64,000 nt of DNA. Origin: Owenia fusiformis. Lineage: Eukaryota > Annelida > Polychaeta > Sabellida > Oweniidae. The notes under the pieces were generated by a model. That model was not told the DNA's origin, did not search any database, and saw only the letters and a program-made list of their open reading frames with translations. Location: NCBI GenBank assembly GCA_903813345.2, contig CAIIXF020000005.1, positions 16,931,375 to 16,995,374 of the forward strand. The letters are read 5' to 3'. The translations under genes and the position numbers were made by a program. Shown piece by piece: positions 46,071-64,000 of the stretch (its first letter is position 1; each line of letters starts with the position of its first letter).

Positions 46071-48157
46071 GATTTCCTTTTCATCTGAGATTTTGTTGTT
46101 CATTATATTTTGTGCATGTACAGAAATATATGTTGTATATATAAATACATGAGTGAACTACATGTTATACATAGGTATTATGTTTTTTTATAAGTGTAAT
46201 TATGAGTCCTGACTGTCGAATCTGTTACCAGACCACCTCTCATTTGCCGCCTCTGGAAAATTCAAGACAAAGGGGGTGTTTGTCATGCTAAGTAAGAGAG
46301 CAACTCATTCTCCCTTGAAAATGAGGATAGCTACCAATGTATCTTCGCTGTATAGGTATACAGGACCATAGCCAGGGGGAGTTAAGCGGGTTGAGCAAAC
46401 TCCCTGGCCAAAAATTCTTTCAAAATCGTGCAGTTTTCACCATTTTGAGCAGAAGTGATTTTGGGTCAAAATTTGAACTTCCCAGAACCTTTTGAAAACT
46501 GAACCCCTTGGCAAAAGCCAGCTATTGTGCCAGCTATCAGGTGATAGCATAGCATCTGTCAATTAGTCAAAATAGCTTGTCTGTGTGTCAAATAAATATT
46601 TGTTCCTTGTTCCCAAATATCCAAAATCCATTCATTCTCAAAATTCATTGGATGTGGTATTGTTAGAATAAATATTGAAAAGGATATTTGCTTGGAAATG
46701 GATTAATAAGTGACATTTTATTGAAATTGGTTATCAAATAAACAGATACAAAGATTTATTTTAAAAATGTTTATTTAACATTATTACAGTAATTAGTATG
46801 AACTTTCATTTTACACAATTTTTAGAACATTAGCATTGACAATTTACAATCACTGTAACTTTCTCATTATATGAACCTAACTTACAATTTGTCAGAAAAA
46901 TAAAAAACTGTGACCTTGCCAAATATATTAAATATGCGATAGCGTGCTGCATAAATTGCTTAATTATGTTATTATAGCAATTAAGGGTAAATAGCTGTAA
47001 TCCTCGTTGGATGTTTTTATTCAAAATACTGTATAATGTCTTACACAAAGCAGCCATTAGGCTAGAACAGACCCTCTTTTCTGAAGATACCAGATCTTGG
47101 AAAAAGTCCTCACCACAACTACTGAACCAGGCCATCTGTCCAAAATTGACAAAACTGAAAAAACGTTCACCCTTTGCAATCTGGTTTTAAGCCCAATAAA
47201 TTAATATATTGAAAGTTTAATAAGGATGAGAATTACTAAGCTATCAGCCTTTTCATCAGCTGACTGGTAATTCATTTCAGATTAGTACAATTTCAAAAAA
47301 CTTATTTAGCAGACTGAGCAATACTTATTGAAAATAATTGACATATCATACTTGCTTAAATCATTAGTTTATAACTGTTTCTCATGTATGATAGTGACTA
47401 AAACAAAAGTTACAAGTAAAACAAATACTGTAAAGATAAAGTACAATATTAAGAAACAAAAGAATCAATCCTTACCACCATTTGTACTATTAACAATAAA
47501 CAAGAGGAAGGGCAGCATGCATAATAAAACCTCATAGAATAACATAACATTAACAAGACACACAGCGGAAAATATCGCACTTTAAAGAGCAAATTGATCT
47601 TATCAAATCGTGGCACTTGTCTGCTGTTGCATTTGTAAATATTTCAAATTAAACAGATAATTAAGCAGTTTCCTTGAATTTTGATGACGAGATTTACAAT
47701 TACAATACAGCACTTTTTCAAAGTGTCATAAAGAAATGGTAAAAACTTTTCCTTTCTAAATACCAAGAAATATAAAGAATAGAAAGAAAACATTTTCTGT
47801 ATTAATGTCTCTGACAAAATAGAATACAGATAGTCCAAAAAATAAATATTTCTAGTTTGATTGTATGTTATTTTATGTATGTCATACATGATACATGATA
47901 ATTGCTACAATTCTCCATTATCACTTTATTTAATCATTTATAAATCCTGAGTTTCTATCCGCATATTACATCTGTAATTAAGGGTGATAAAAAGTAGAAT
48001 ACTCTGTAGCTTGTATATTGGAGGGAACTTTAGAATAACAAATATAGATTTTTGTGATATCAAGAATGAACACTCAATTATTACTCAATTATGAAGTTTT
48101 CTCCATGTTATTTAATTTTGCAGTTGATTTGGCTTATAAATATCAGTATCAGTATTC
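46071..48157. other. Gene-free convergent spacer between MAP9 and AUP1
   Basis: No exon supported. A block at 46370-46525 (CATAGCCAGGGGGAG...) looks like a decayed hAT-type repeat. The minus-strand open frame at 46830-47135 has no recognisable domain or splice context. Confidence 0.3.
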
Positions 48158-48163
48158 TTTATT
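48158..48163 (-). terminator. AUP1 polyadenylation signal candidate (AATAAA)
   Basis: TTTATT on the plus strand reads AATAAA on the minus strand, about 330 nt after the AUP1 stop codon. Confidence 0.4.
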
Positions 48164-48488
48164 CAGTGGAAAGTTAGAACAGTTCTGCCTAATCTTATAT
48201 TAAGACTGTACATGCGCATCGAAATATCATGGAGTCTTGAGTCCTTGTTGAGCCTCTGAGAGTCCATGAAAAAACATTTGCAATTCCTATAAAACTAAAG
48301 ACAAATATTCACATACTCTGCTTTTTCATGTCATTACAAAATGTTTTTCATTCCTACGCAAAACATCTCTTGAACGACTTTTGGTTCCTAATCATAGTAG
48401 ATTATATCATTTCATGGTAATTTTTCATGTATTACTTTATGTCAGACATCTCTAAAATTAGTTTTGTTTCCTGTATGATCATTGTAGA

Positions 48489-51400
48489 TTACATCATTCC
48501 ATGTTTGGCCATGTATCGTTGCCTAGCTGCCTCAATCATTTCTTGTTTTCTTTCTTCAAATGATTTCTGGCGTTCTTTGGAGTTTTTTGAAAAAGTTTGT
48601 TTTTTCTGATTTAGTAGTGACTTAGACGGTACCTGGAATTAAAAGTAGCATTGTGTGAGAAAATTCATAGTACTCAGTGATCCCCCCAGGATTTTTTCTC
48701 AAGTGGGTGCAAATTTCTCATTTTCACAATTCACATTGAGAATGGTCAAAATATGCCCATTTTTCATGATTTTTTTTATTTTCAAATGGGTGCAAGCCTG
48801 TTTCTAAAATCTCAGGTGGGTGCTGCGCCCACTTGCTTTATTGCTGGGGAGATCAATGGTACTTTTTAGTCTTGCATCAAGACTAGTGGTGCAGAGTAAA
48901 GAGTTTTAGTCTCGTTGCTGATGCAATAAGGGTCTTAAGTTATAAAATCAGGTACATGTGTTACTAATTGTAACTTGTTAAAGTCAGTTTAAGCCCCAAT
49001 TGAAATACATAATTTAGTGACTAATTTAACCAAGTAACTCATTCAGATATTCATTAAGGAGAGAATGCAAAATTCTTCAATTTTTCATAATCATTTCAAT
49101 TCCACTTTTCTTAAAACAACTTGGACCAGTAATCAAGACTAATCAATGATGAAGAGGGAATGGGGTAAATAAATTAGAACATCTTGATGCAAGACTAATT
49201 CAATGACTGATGCAAGTCTAAGTGCTAATGCAAGTCCATATTGTATGCTATGCCAGCTTGTTTTATCAACATGTCAATTCATAATGTAACTTCCTCTATA
49301 TGGCAGCTTTAGAAAATAGATGTGTTTACACAAAAAAGTAATGTCAAGCTATCATTTAGAGGAATTAATGTTGTTCATTGTTCACTGGTCTGAATTAAAT
49401 GTAGTGGCCATTGCCTTATGTTTTTCAAAATGGCGAATGATAATGTTTTTAGTTTTTATCAAATTTAACTCCTTTGTCATGGATGTCCATGAACCATTAA
49501 ATTTGAACCATTAAATGTGTAATTCCTTCATATACAAGTTACCGACAATTTGATGGGAACAATATTTTTCAAATACATTGCAAAGAATAATCATGTCCAG
49601 AAACAGATAAATATACTTTAAATCTTACTTTTTCTATTGTATCTTTTTTGACTGGATTTAGATCCTCTGGTGTAAATTCTATTTTCCCCTCTAGAATGTT
49701 TGTTATTGTTGCATCAACATCTCTAGTTACACCTAAAAAGTCATTAAATCAACCTTACAATTGATACTTCATATTTATAGCTAGGGGTCGTCCGACATGA
49801 TAAAACAAGTCTGAAAGGGAATAAATTACAAAATTAATAAAAAAAAATGTGGGGTAATATTTGAAATAACAAGGTAATAATCTGCAAAATGTCACCACCT
49901 GCCATTTGTTACAGACACCAACTGCTGGCTGCCTACCACAAAAAAGTTAGAGACTATAATGATCCAAGTATGTGAAAAATACAGAAAATAGAGAAATGGA
50001 CTGTGACTCTAATATAACTAATAATATGTAGTAACGTTAAAAAATGATGAATCAATGAACTTAAAAACACAGTATTTACTACAAACCTAAATCTTTCTTA
50101 ATAACAGCTGTAGGAACGTGTGGAAGGACCTCCTTGACTCGGTCGGCAAGAAGCTCTATGTGTGAGCGAGTGGCTGGACTATATGGTGAGGGGCTTCTGG
50201 TCTGACTCCTCCTTAATCTTATTTCTGCATCACGATGCCTCTGTTGCTCTGGAGAAACAAAAAAAGTGCATAAAGTCAAACTCTCTACGAATATGCTTTA
50301 ATTTAAAGGCATCAACTGCTTAACATGACATAGTGTCAATACCTGGTTGTAATTATGAAACACTGAATATAAATACCAAAAAGCCTTTCACAAAAATAGG
50401 GCTATATCAATATTTCACCATTTCTTGATAACATGATATTTCTGATACATTTATTGTACTGTAGTACAAAATTAATTACAAAATAATTACATTTTTCTGA
50501 AATGCTATTTTGAATTCAGCAGTCTTCATAAAAATTCTTTCTGGAGAAATGGTTCCATGCCTATAATGCATCACAACATAAAATCTGAACCAACTCCAAC
50601 AATGGCTTGAGTTATCAAAGAAGATTACATTTTTAACCTGAGCAGGCATGTTGGAAATTACTTCTTGATCAAAGGTCCTATTGGAGCATGGGATTTCCAA
50701 AAATCTGTAGCTGGATAATTAGGACATTTTACTTTATTCTGTTACAAAAATCTCCAATTTCTAGCAATCATACCTTGCTAGCACATGCTATTTTTTTTAT
50801 TTTTTTATTTATTTATTAAAATCATATAAACATACATATAAGTGATAATGACACCCTAGTATAAGTACAGGGTTGTCCAAAAAAGGGACACTCGTATTGC
50901 ATAAATAAATATTGTTTTTCTTGAAGAAAACATGTCATGTTATATACCAGTGGATAGGGAATTTACTTATCTTTAATTTGGTATATCATAAGTTCAAATT
51001 TATCATAATGTCTGTCAACCAGCGTCCGTTATATAAATTACGTCATTTTAGTTTAAAACAATTATAGCCCTCTATTTCAGCCTAAACTGGTCAAAAACAT
51101 CATTGGATATAGATTTTTTTGGACCACCCTGTATATGTATAAGGCCTTTACCTTCAAGATATAATTTTTTTATCAACTGAGACTTATCGGCAGCTGTGTA
51201 CTGAGTTGTAGAGATGTTGAGTTGTTCTGCCAGGACACCCTGTACTCTCTGTATATACTGATCAGTACTTTCATCCTCTCCCTTCTCAACCACTTTGAGA
51301 CTCCTAGAAACATAAACATTATATAATGGGAGGTACTGCATATCAACGGGTATAAATTTAAAATTATACAAGGTGAGATCCATATATTCTCTCAATGCTC

Positions 51401-54400
51401 TCATTTTGTGATTTTTTTCATATATCCCTCTCAATATATGGATCGCCCCTTGTATTTATTCATTTAATAAAATCTTACACTTAGTAATACCAATTCAACA
51501 ATAACATGAAATATACTATAGTACTATGTATACAGTTTTAGACATTCTAACAATAATTAGATCGGTATTACCATCGAACATGCTATTTGTCAATTAGTCA
51601 ACATCCATCAAAAAATCTATTTTGATACAAGTTTAAAACATTACTGGCAGTATTACCTCAGGGAGTCTGTAGCATACTAAAAACAAAGTAATAATTTCAA
51701 AATAAAGTGTATCACATACTTGAATGAATTTTAGTAAGCAAGCCAAACTTACTTGATATGAAAGTGTGTGTAGGGGACAAACAGGAACCAGAATAAGTCA
51801 GATGTCCAAGATGAGTCCAGAGTACTCTGAAAAAAGAAGAAATGAAACATGAACATAAAGTTCAGCTAAGTAATGGTGAAGAAGGGTCCACGGTCCGAGA
51901 ATGTAAGGACATGTATTTCCAAATCCAAAAACATTTACCAGTTTTCAAATACAGATTACAAGTACATGGTACAATTAAACCTGTGTAATCTGACCCACTG
52001 GGACCTGCCAAAAGTGATATTCATAAACAGGGGTTTCACTAGAATTTCTCACAACAGGCTAAATAAATGAAAATAACAGGTTATATTAATGAAAATCATA
52101 AATTTAACATGGATAAGTTGAAAAGTTCCTAAAAACAACATGCAATTTTGTGAAAACAACAGGTGAAAATCGCCTGTTGCCTGCTGCTATGAAACCCCTG
52201 ATAATTCAAGTTTCTTTTAACATGAATTCTATGGCAGATTAAACGAGTCAAAAATGGAACCAAAAACGTGTTAACATTGAGAGATGTTCAGATAAGAGAG
52301 GCGTTCGGATATACATGTTTTACTTTTCATACTTACTAAAGTCACATTAAATATAGCTGGCCTAGAAGCAGTGATGGCTATAGGTTGTACGTCCTCCTCT
52401 AGTAGGAATGGCCAATCAGCAAACTTGAGGAGAGCAGTCTGGCCACTCGTAATAGCACCTTCTGGCACACACAAAACAGGAAGCTCCTTCCCTACAGACA
52501 ACAAAGCCAAAAATGAATTTCTGTTTGCTGATTGGTGAAAAATTGTGGTTGCTATGGTAACTCATATTTTTGTCACATGGGGATATTTATAACATAAAAG
52601 TCATTCCAAAAAGCTTGTGAATCATTAGCTTCACAATGATATATGTTAGAATGCAGAGCTTCAACCCTCCTTTCAATTTTATTGAATGTCAACTTTTATT
52701 TATGGCAAGAAACGGGAATATAATGAATACAAATTTCAGATATTTCATACCTGCTACATATTTCTTGAGATTCTCTAAAAATGCTTGTTTGCCAGTCTCA
52801 TACTTGAAGTCTGTGTAGCCAAGGAGCCAACTGGTAGTGTTGGAAATAGAGTTCCTCCAAGGCTGGAATATATAAATAATACACTGGAGCAAGAGTTGTA
52901 GTTATAGGTACCTCAGGCCTGTGTAACATATCGTCATTTATGATTTTAACATGTGCATTGCACATTGTGCAACCAAATATTCTATCAAATTACATGTATA
53001 TCTAAATGCATTATTCAACTGGTAGATGAGGCTAACCATGGGACAATCTTGGATCAATGCATGGTCTTCTAGAAAATCCTCAGAAGGTTACCTTCACATG
53101 AAGAATTGGCCTTGCCTAAGTCGGTATTTTTTTGTTTGTTTGTGAAAAGTGTATTTGTTTTGGCTGTGCATAATAATGAGCTAATGCTGCAGGGCCGTCG
53201 TTGATTGGTTAAATTTACCAACATAAACATCGAGTCGGTAAAGCATGTGACTTTTTCATTGGTACAAGGCGGTCATAATAGAAATCAATATAAGTAAAAG
53301 AGGCCGACTTGGGCAAGGCTAATAATGAATGTACAACTAGATTTTACAGTACACATTTACAAGACTAACAAGATTTACAAGACTAACTCACCTTTACACA
53401 GTGTACTACCAGAGAAATTGCAATTTCATCCAATATTGTTATGTGATTTGTCACGAGAACCTGTGAAGAGATTTTGTTTGTGCAATCAGATGTGACAACA
53501 ATGCCAAGTACAGACAGCAGCACTCTCAGGACAACTCTGAAAAAGAAATAACCTTGTGAACTATGAATGAGTAATGCATTTAATGAAGTAAATAGGTAAA
53601 ACTTACTCATGAGTGTTCCAACACACTTATAAGACAGAAAACATATGACTTTAAACATATAGTACAATGCACTGGTGGATCCATGGGCGAGTGGGAGGGG
53701 GGTCATGGGACCCATCCCCCCAGAAAATATTTTTATGCCCAGAAAAACTTTTTAGGCCGAAACATTTTTTAGGGCCTCAATTAATGATCTTTTTTTGGCA
53801 TAACTTGGCCTTATTTTTTAGGCCAAAATTTAAACAATGGACCTAAATGGGCCTTAGCTTCTGGATCTGTCAGTGCAATGTATATAGCTAACATCAGGAT
53901 TCTTGTAATGATATATCAAATGTGTCACCTTTGAAGAGCTGGTAGACTTCGTAAGAGGAATGCTGCGATGACAGCTGTGAAAGATATGAACACTCTGAGG
54001 ATGGCCAATACAAGTCCAATCGGGAAGTAAACAAGGATTGGAACAAGAGCTATTCCCTTCGGAAACCTGTAATTAAACAACATACTAGAATTTAGCCATC
54101 ATGAGTAGATTTCATAGGTGTGTCAAGCTTAGACCTACAACAACAATCAATTAATAATAACTTAAGTTCATTTACTTCAGAGTAAAATGTTTTATTTTCG
54201 ACGTTTCGCTAATTATCCCATTAGCTTTATCAAGATTACATTCAAAAATTCATTCAAAAAATTCATTCATCAGATACATTGTCTTTGAAATATAATGCAC
54301 ATCAGAATTTTATATTATTTTTGGCAAAGCCTGTCTGTTCCCTTGTTCATTTGTTCACTTTCTGTCCATGGACTCTAAAATAACAAGAATTCACATTTCC

Positions 54401-55468
54401 GGGAGTGTAAAATTGGTTGTATTGAATGTCGGCTCTTGTATTTTTCATCTGCCTCTTGTACAGAAAGTTACTGTACAAAAATGTGAAAGTTGAATAAACA
54501 TATAATATCACTGATCAAAGTCCCTCGCATGAGAAAAAATTATTTAGAATTTTCTTTTTTTTCGAATCATATTACTGTAGATATTAGATAGATGGTGCTG
54601 ACTGTGCACATTATATATCATTTTGTTCCTTGTGAAAAGTTATGTAAGATTACAAAGTTTCAGAATCAAGAGATGTTCATGAAAAAGATACATTGTATCA
54701 AAATATGCAGGCACGCCAGCCCAAAGGGTCTGTAAGCATTTTTTGACCCAGTCTGGTGATTTGTTGCCCATTGGCTTCACTTTAAATCACTGTGTCCTGA
54801 GTTAAAGGCCCATGATGTCACAGATGACAACTGCACTGCAGGCCTGTCAACTTGGGAACACATAACATGTTGAACACCTTTCTTCAAATTTTGGACAGCT
54901 TGCTATGCTCTCTTAGAGTAAAATGGAGGGGTTTCATTAGCAGCAGCCAACAGGCGATTTTCACAGGTTGTTTTCACAAAATCGCCTGCTGTTTTAAGGG
55001 ACTTTTCAACTTTTCCACGTTAAATTTCTGATGCCCATTAATTTTGCCTATTGTTTTCATTTATTTAGCCTGTTGTGAGGAATTCAAATGAAACCCCTGA
55101 AAATGTGTGACATATACAGTTCGTTTTTTTGTGGCATTCGTTTTTTTTGCTGTATCGGCGATCATTTGTCATAGCTCCAGAGAAACTAAATTTGCCCTGT
55201 CAATTGCAATTCAGCAAAAACAAATTTTTGAGTTGGTGGTTGCTGATGTAAAAAAAAAAGTTTTTATTTTTCCGCGTAATGTTGCATTGTGATGTATGGT
55301 GTCATTTAGCTTTGAATGGGTAGATTCAGGCTGAAAAGTGAATAATTTTGATTGTCTTTGAAAAAATACACACTCAAAATCTAACATATTTCTACGTTCA
55401 TTTCGAATTTAACTTTATTCTACCTACCTACGCCGACAAAATAGTTTGCTTATGTCAACAGGACCCAT
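48489..55468 (-). CDS. AUP1: AUP1, lipid-droplet/ER ubiquitin-conjugating enzyme recruiter, 408 aa, 10 exons
   Basis: Exons on the minus strand: 55468-55428, 54066-53929, 53536-53392, 52862-52751, 52491-52337, 51826-51753, 51303-51152, 50248-50087, 49732-49629, 48632-48489. All have GT..AG borders and keep frame. The length equals vertebrate AUP1 (410 aa). The start MGPVDISKLFCRRRFPKG aligns with the human LF..HRLP start. A hydrophobic hairpin follows (about 18-47), then an acyltransferase-like domain with H91-x4-D96 (NHITILD) and a PEG motif (VPEGAITSG, near 154). The CUE domain is at about 302-345 (LADRVKEVLPHVP), and the C-terminal UBE2G2-binding region at about 362-408 (ERQKSFEERKQ). The family anchors UBE2G2 at ER and lipid droplets for ERAD. 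Exon 1 codes for only 13 complete residues and is the least certain exon. The gene is divergent from ETF1. Confidence 0.93.
48655..48858. mobile_element. MITE-like element beside the last AUP1 exon
   Basis: GTGATCCCCCCAGGATTTTT at the left is imperfectly mirrored by CTGGGGAGATCAATG at the right, with inner CAAGTGGGTGCA/TGCGCCCACTTG blocks. It lies in intron 9, 23 bp upstream of the exon 10 acceptor. Confidence 0.55.
50868..51131. mobile_element. MITE, family E, 264 bp (mariner-like CAGGGTGGTCC ends)
   Basis: CAGGGTTGTCCAAAAAA at the left and the reverse complement of CAGGGTGGTCCAAAAAA at the right, with TA on both sides. It sits in AUP1 intron 7, 20 bp from the exon 7 donor. Confidence 0.8.
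51972..52323. mobile_element. MITE, family C, interrupted by another MITE
   Basis: CAATTAAACCTGTGTAATCTG at the left and CGTTCGGATATACATGTTTTAC at the right are degenerate family C ends. The middle is split by the element at 52028-52200. Confidence 0.65.
52028..52200. mobile_element. MITE, family D, 173 bp (CAGGGGTTTCA ends, hAT-like)
   Basis: Starts CAGGGGTTTCACTAG and ends with the reverse complement (GAAACCCCTG). A second copy in the opposite orientation is at 54926-55099, sharing the AACAGGCGATTTTCAC block. No clear target duplication remains. Confidence 0.75.
53104..53323. mobile_element. MITE, family K, 220 bp, in AUP1 intron 3
   Basis: ATTGGCCTTGCCTAAGTCGG at the left and the reverse complement of ATTAGCCTTGCCCAAGTCGG at the right. 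Related to 45858-45956. Confidence 0.75.
53670..53875. mobile_element. MITE with CACTGGTGGATCCA ends, in AUP1 intron 2
   Basis: The left end CACTGGTGGATCCATGG and the right end in reverse complement CACTGACAGATCCAG are similar. CAATG occurs on both sides and may be the target duplication. Inner TTTTTAGG(C/G)C words repeat several times. Confidence 0.6.
54926..55099. mobile_element. MITE, family D, 174 bp, in AUP1 intron 1
   Basis: Reverse-oriented copy of 52028-52200 with the ends GAGGGGTTTCA and GAAACCCCTG. Confidence 0.75.
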
Positions 55469-56257
55469 CGTAAACAATCATACGATCCCGAAGAAAGAGA
55501 GATTTGATGAAACGTAAATAAAATGTTTCCTCCGATGAACGAGATAGTGGGCGATAATATGGGTAACAATTTTTGATGGTGGAATCCTGAAACGAAAATG
55601 CTAGCCGGCGAAATATCTATGTGTAAATATTACATTTTAAAATTTTTCATATTTATTTCAAAAGACAATTAATTAATTTGAATAGTTTTAAATAATCGTT
55701 CAATAATTGCCATCCCAATCACATAAAAGCAAGTGATTTCGAAATATATTTTCACCACAATAAATTCCAAATCTTATTTCCGGTTCACATGTTTCTGACA
55801 CGAATCGAAAAATCCCATCGGATTTTCTACGATATCTCATTGTAAGACTTACGAACAATGGTAAAAGAGTATCGCCCTTGTTAAGAAAGGTGAATTTTCA
55901 ACAAAAAAGTAACGATTGGCCTAAACACACCGGTAAGTCATTGAAAAAAATTGTCTTCAAAATTTGTAATTTTTTTGACAACGACACATTTTCCTGTTTT
56001 TCAATGAATGGAATGTATTGAAGATGAATGTACCAAGAAATTTCATCTTGTGAAATATGTCGGAAAATAAAAATTGATTCTTTTTTATATTTAGGTAGGC
56101 CTTCACAAAATCATTTCAATCATAGTAAGATAGCGTATGACAAATAGGTCTAGAGATTACTGAAGTCAACGACACTCGCTGGTTCTAAATAACTGTAGCG
56201 AGGTCGACAGATAAGACAAGGCATTCCAGAGTTGTAGATCTAGTATATAGACCTACA
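55469..56257. promoter_or_regulatory. Shared upstream region of AUP1 (minus) and ETF1 (plus)
   Basis: Only 789 bp separate the two start codons, so both promoters must lie here unless 5' UTR introns exist. An inverted CCAAT (ATTGG) is at about 55915-55919. No TATA box is clearly placed. No MITE or tandem repeat was seen, in contrast to the surrounding introns. Confidence 0.55.
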
Positions 56258-63499
<7,242 letters not shown>

Positions 63500-64000
63500 G
63501 TTCGTAATGGCTTCTTCATGAAGAATTGTTATTGAAGTAAATGTAATGAAAATTTGATATAAGCCTGGACAGTAGAGAGTGTCATGGGTCAGATATTTTT
63601 TGGGTCGTGAAAAAAGTTTATAAGTTGGGTAATTTTCGGTCAGGGCAGAAGAAAAGCAGAAAATGAATTTGACTTAATTGTCTAATCATCAACGTTTTTA
63701 ATAACATCAAACAGTACATATCTGCATATTATGCTTTGTTAAAGGAAAATGATAGAAACTTAGCATTAAATTGTTTGGAAAGAACTGTAATTTATTTTCC
63801 ATTCGTAATCTTTACATATACAAGAAATGGGCCAGTTAGAAGTTTGAAATTGTTGCTGGGAATATCAAGCAGTTTATGATATTCCTGAGTGTTCTGACCT
63901 GACCCGAAATTGGTAAGCAGTTGTTTGTGACCCATCCCAAGAACAAATTAATATTTTTGCATGTGTCTGGCTTTGAATAATAGATACATTCTCTTGGTTT
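63500..64000 (+). other. ETF1 intron 9 (partial), to window end
   Basis: Begins with the donor GTTCGT after GGIGG. No exon coding for the expected LRYRVDF-type C-terminus is seen before position 64000. Confidence 0.6.

Noticed and set aside
46830-47135. Minus-strand frame of 101 aa
   Set aside because: No homology recognised and no neighbouring exons. Probably chance in a gene-free spacer.
55780-55920. Alternative AUP1 first exon with donor GTAAGT near 55850
   Set aside because: The frame runs into a stop upstream without an ATG. The exon at 55428-55468 gives an ATG, the correct phase and a family-like N-terminus.

Overview
This is a 64 kb piece of an AT-rich invertebrate animal genome. The genes are split by short introns with GT..AG borders, and introns and spacers are full of LINEs, small inverted-repeat DNA transposons (MITEs) and minisatellites. 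Orthologues of vertebrate RNF139, MAP9, AUP1 and ETF1, plus a LINE with a PHD finger and a 2A-like motif, fit a marine invertebrate (an ambulacrarian, cephalochordate or lophotrochozoan). The phylum cannot be fixed from the sequence alone. All gene models were assembled by hand from splice signals and reading-frame continuity.

Layout: (1) 555-3713, a minus-strand LINE with endonuclease and reverse transcriptase, broken by one in-frame stop, next to a 387-bp MITE. (2) 4.1-9.4 kb, gene-free repeats. (3) 9.4-11.2 kb, RNF139/TRC8, a sterol-linked ER ubiquitin ligase (plus strand), with a 38-bp minisatellite in its 3' flank. (4) 11.6-20 kb, gene-free: a 1.7-kb array carrying repeated AGGTCA half-sites, and a 2.6-kb satellite-bearing transposable element inserted into an older MITE. 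(5) 20.15-27.49 kb, an 11-exon C2H2 zinc-finger gene (minus strand, 851 aa, 8 fingers), no orthologue recognised. (6) 28.8-33.6 kb, nested transposons: an apparently intact LINE with PHD finger, endonuclease and reverse transcriptase inside a MITE, with a clean GCCAT target-site duplication. (7) 35.5-46 kb, MAP9 (plus strand, 867 aa, 11 coding exons), whose introns hold a mariner element, a 25-bp minisatellite and a duplicated 3' splice site. (8) 48.5-55.5 kb, AUP1 (minus strand, 408 aa, 10 exons). (9) 56.26 kb to the window end, ETF1/eRF1 (plus strand), lacking only about its last two dozen residues, which lie outside the window.

Gene relations: AUP1 and ETF1 are head to head with 789 bp between start codons, so they may share a promoter region. 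MAP9 and AUP1 converge, and so do RNF139 and the zinc-finger gene. RNF139 and AUP1 proteins are known in mammals to act together in ER-associated degradation of HMG-CoA reductase. Their presence 37 kb apart here may be chance.

I found no single undescribed biological system. The strongest oddities are the four in-register 3' splice sites at a MAP9 exon, the 2A-like LINE nested in a MITE, the AGGTCA array, and the stacked transposons with readable target-site duplications.
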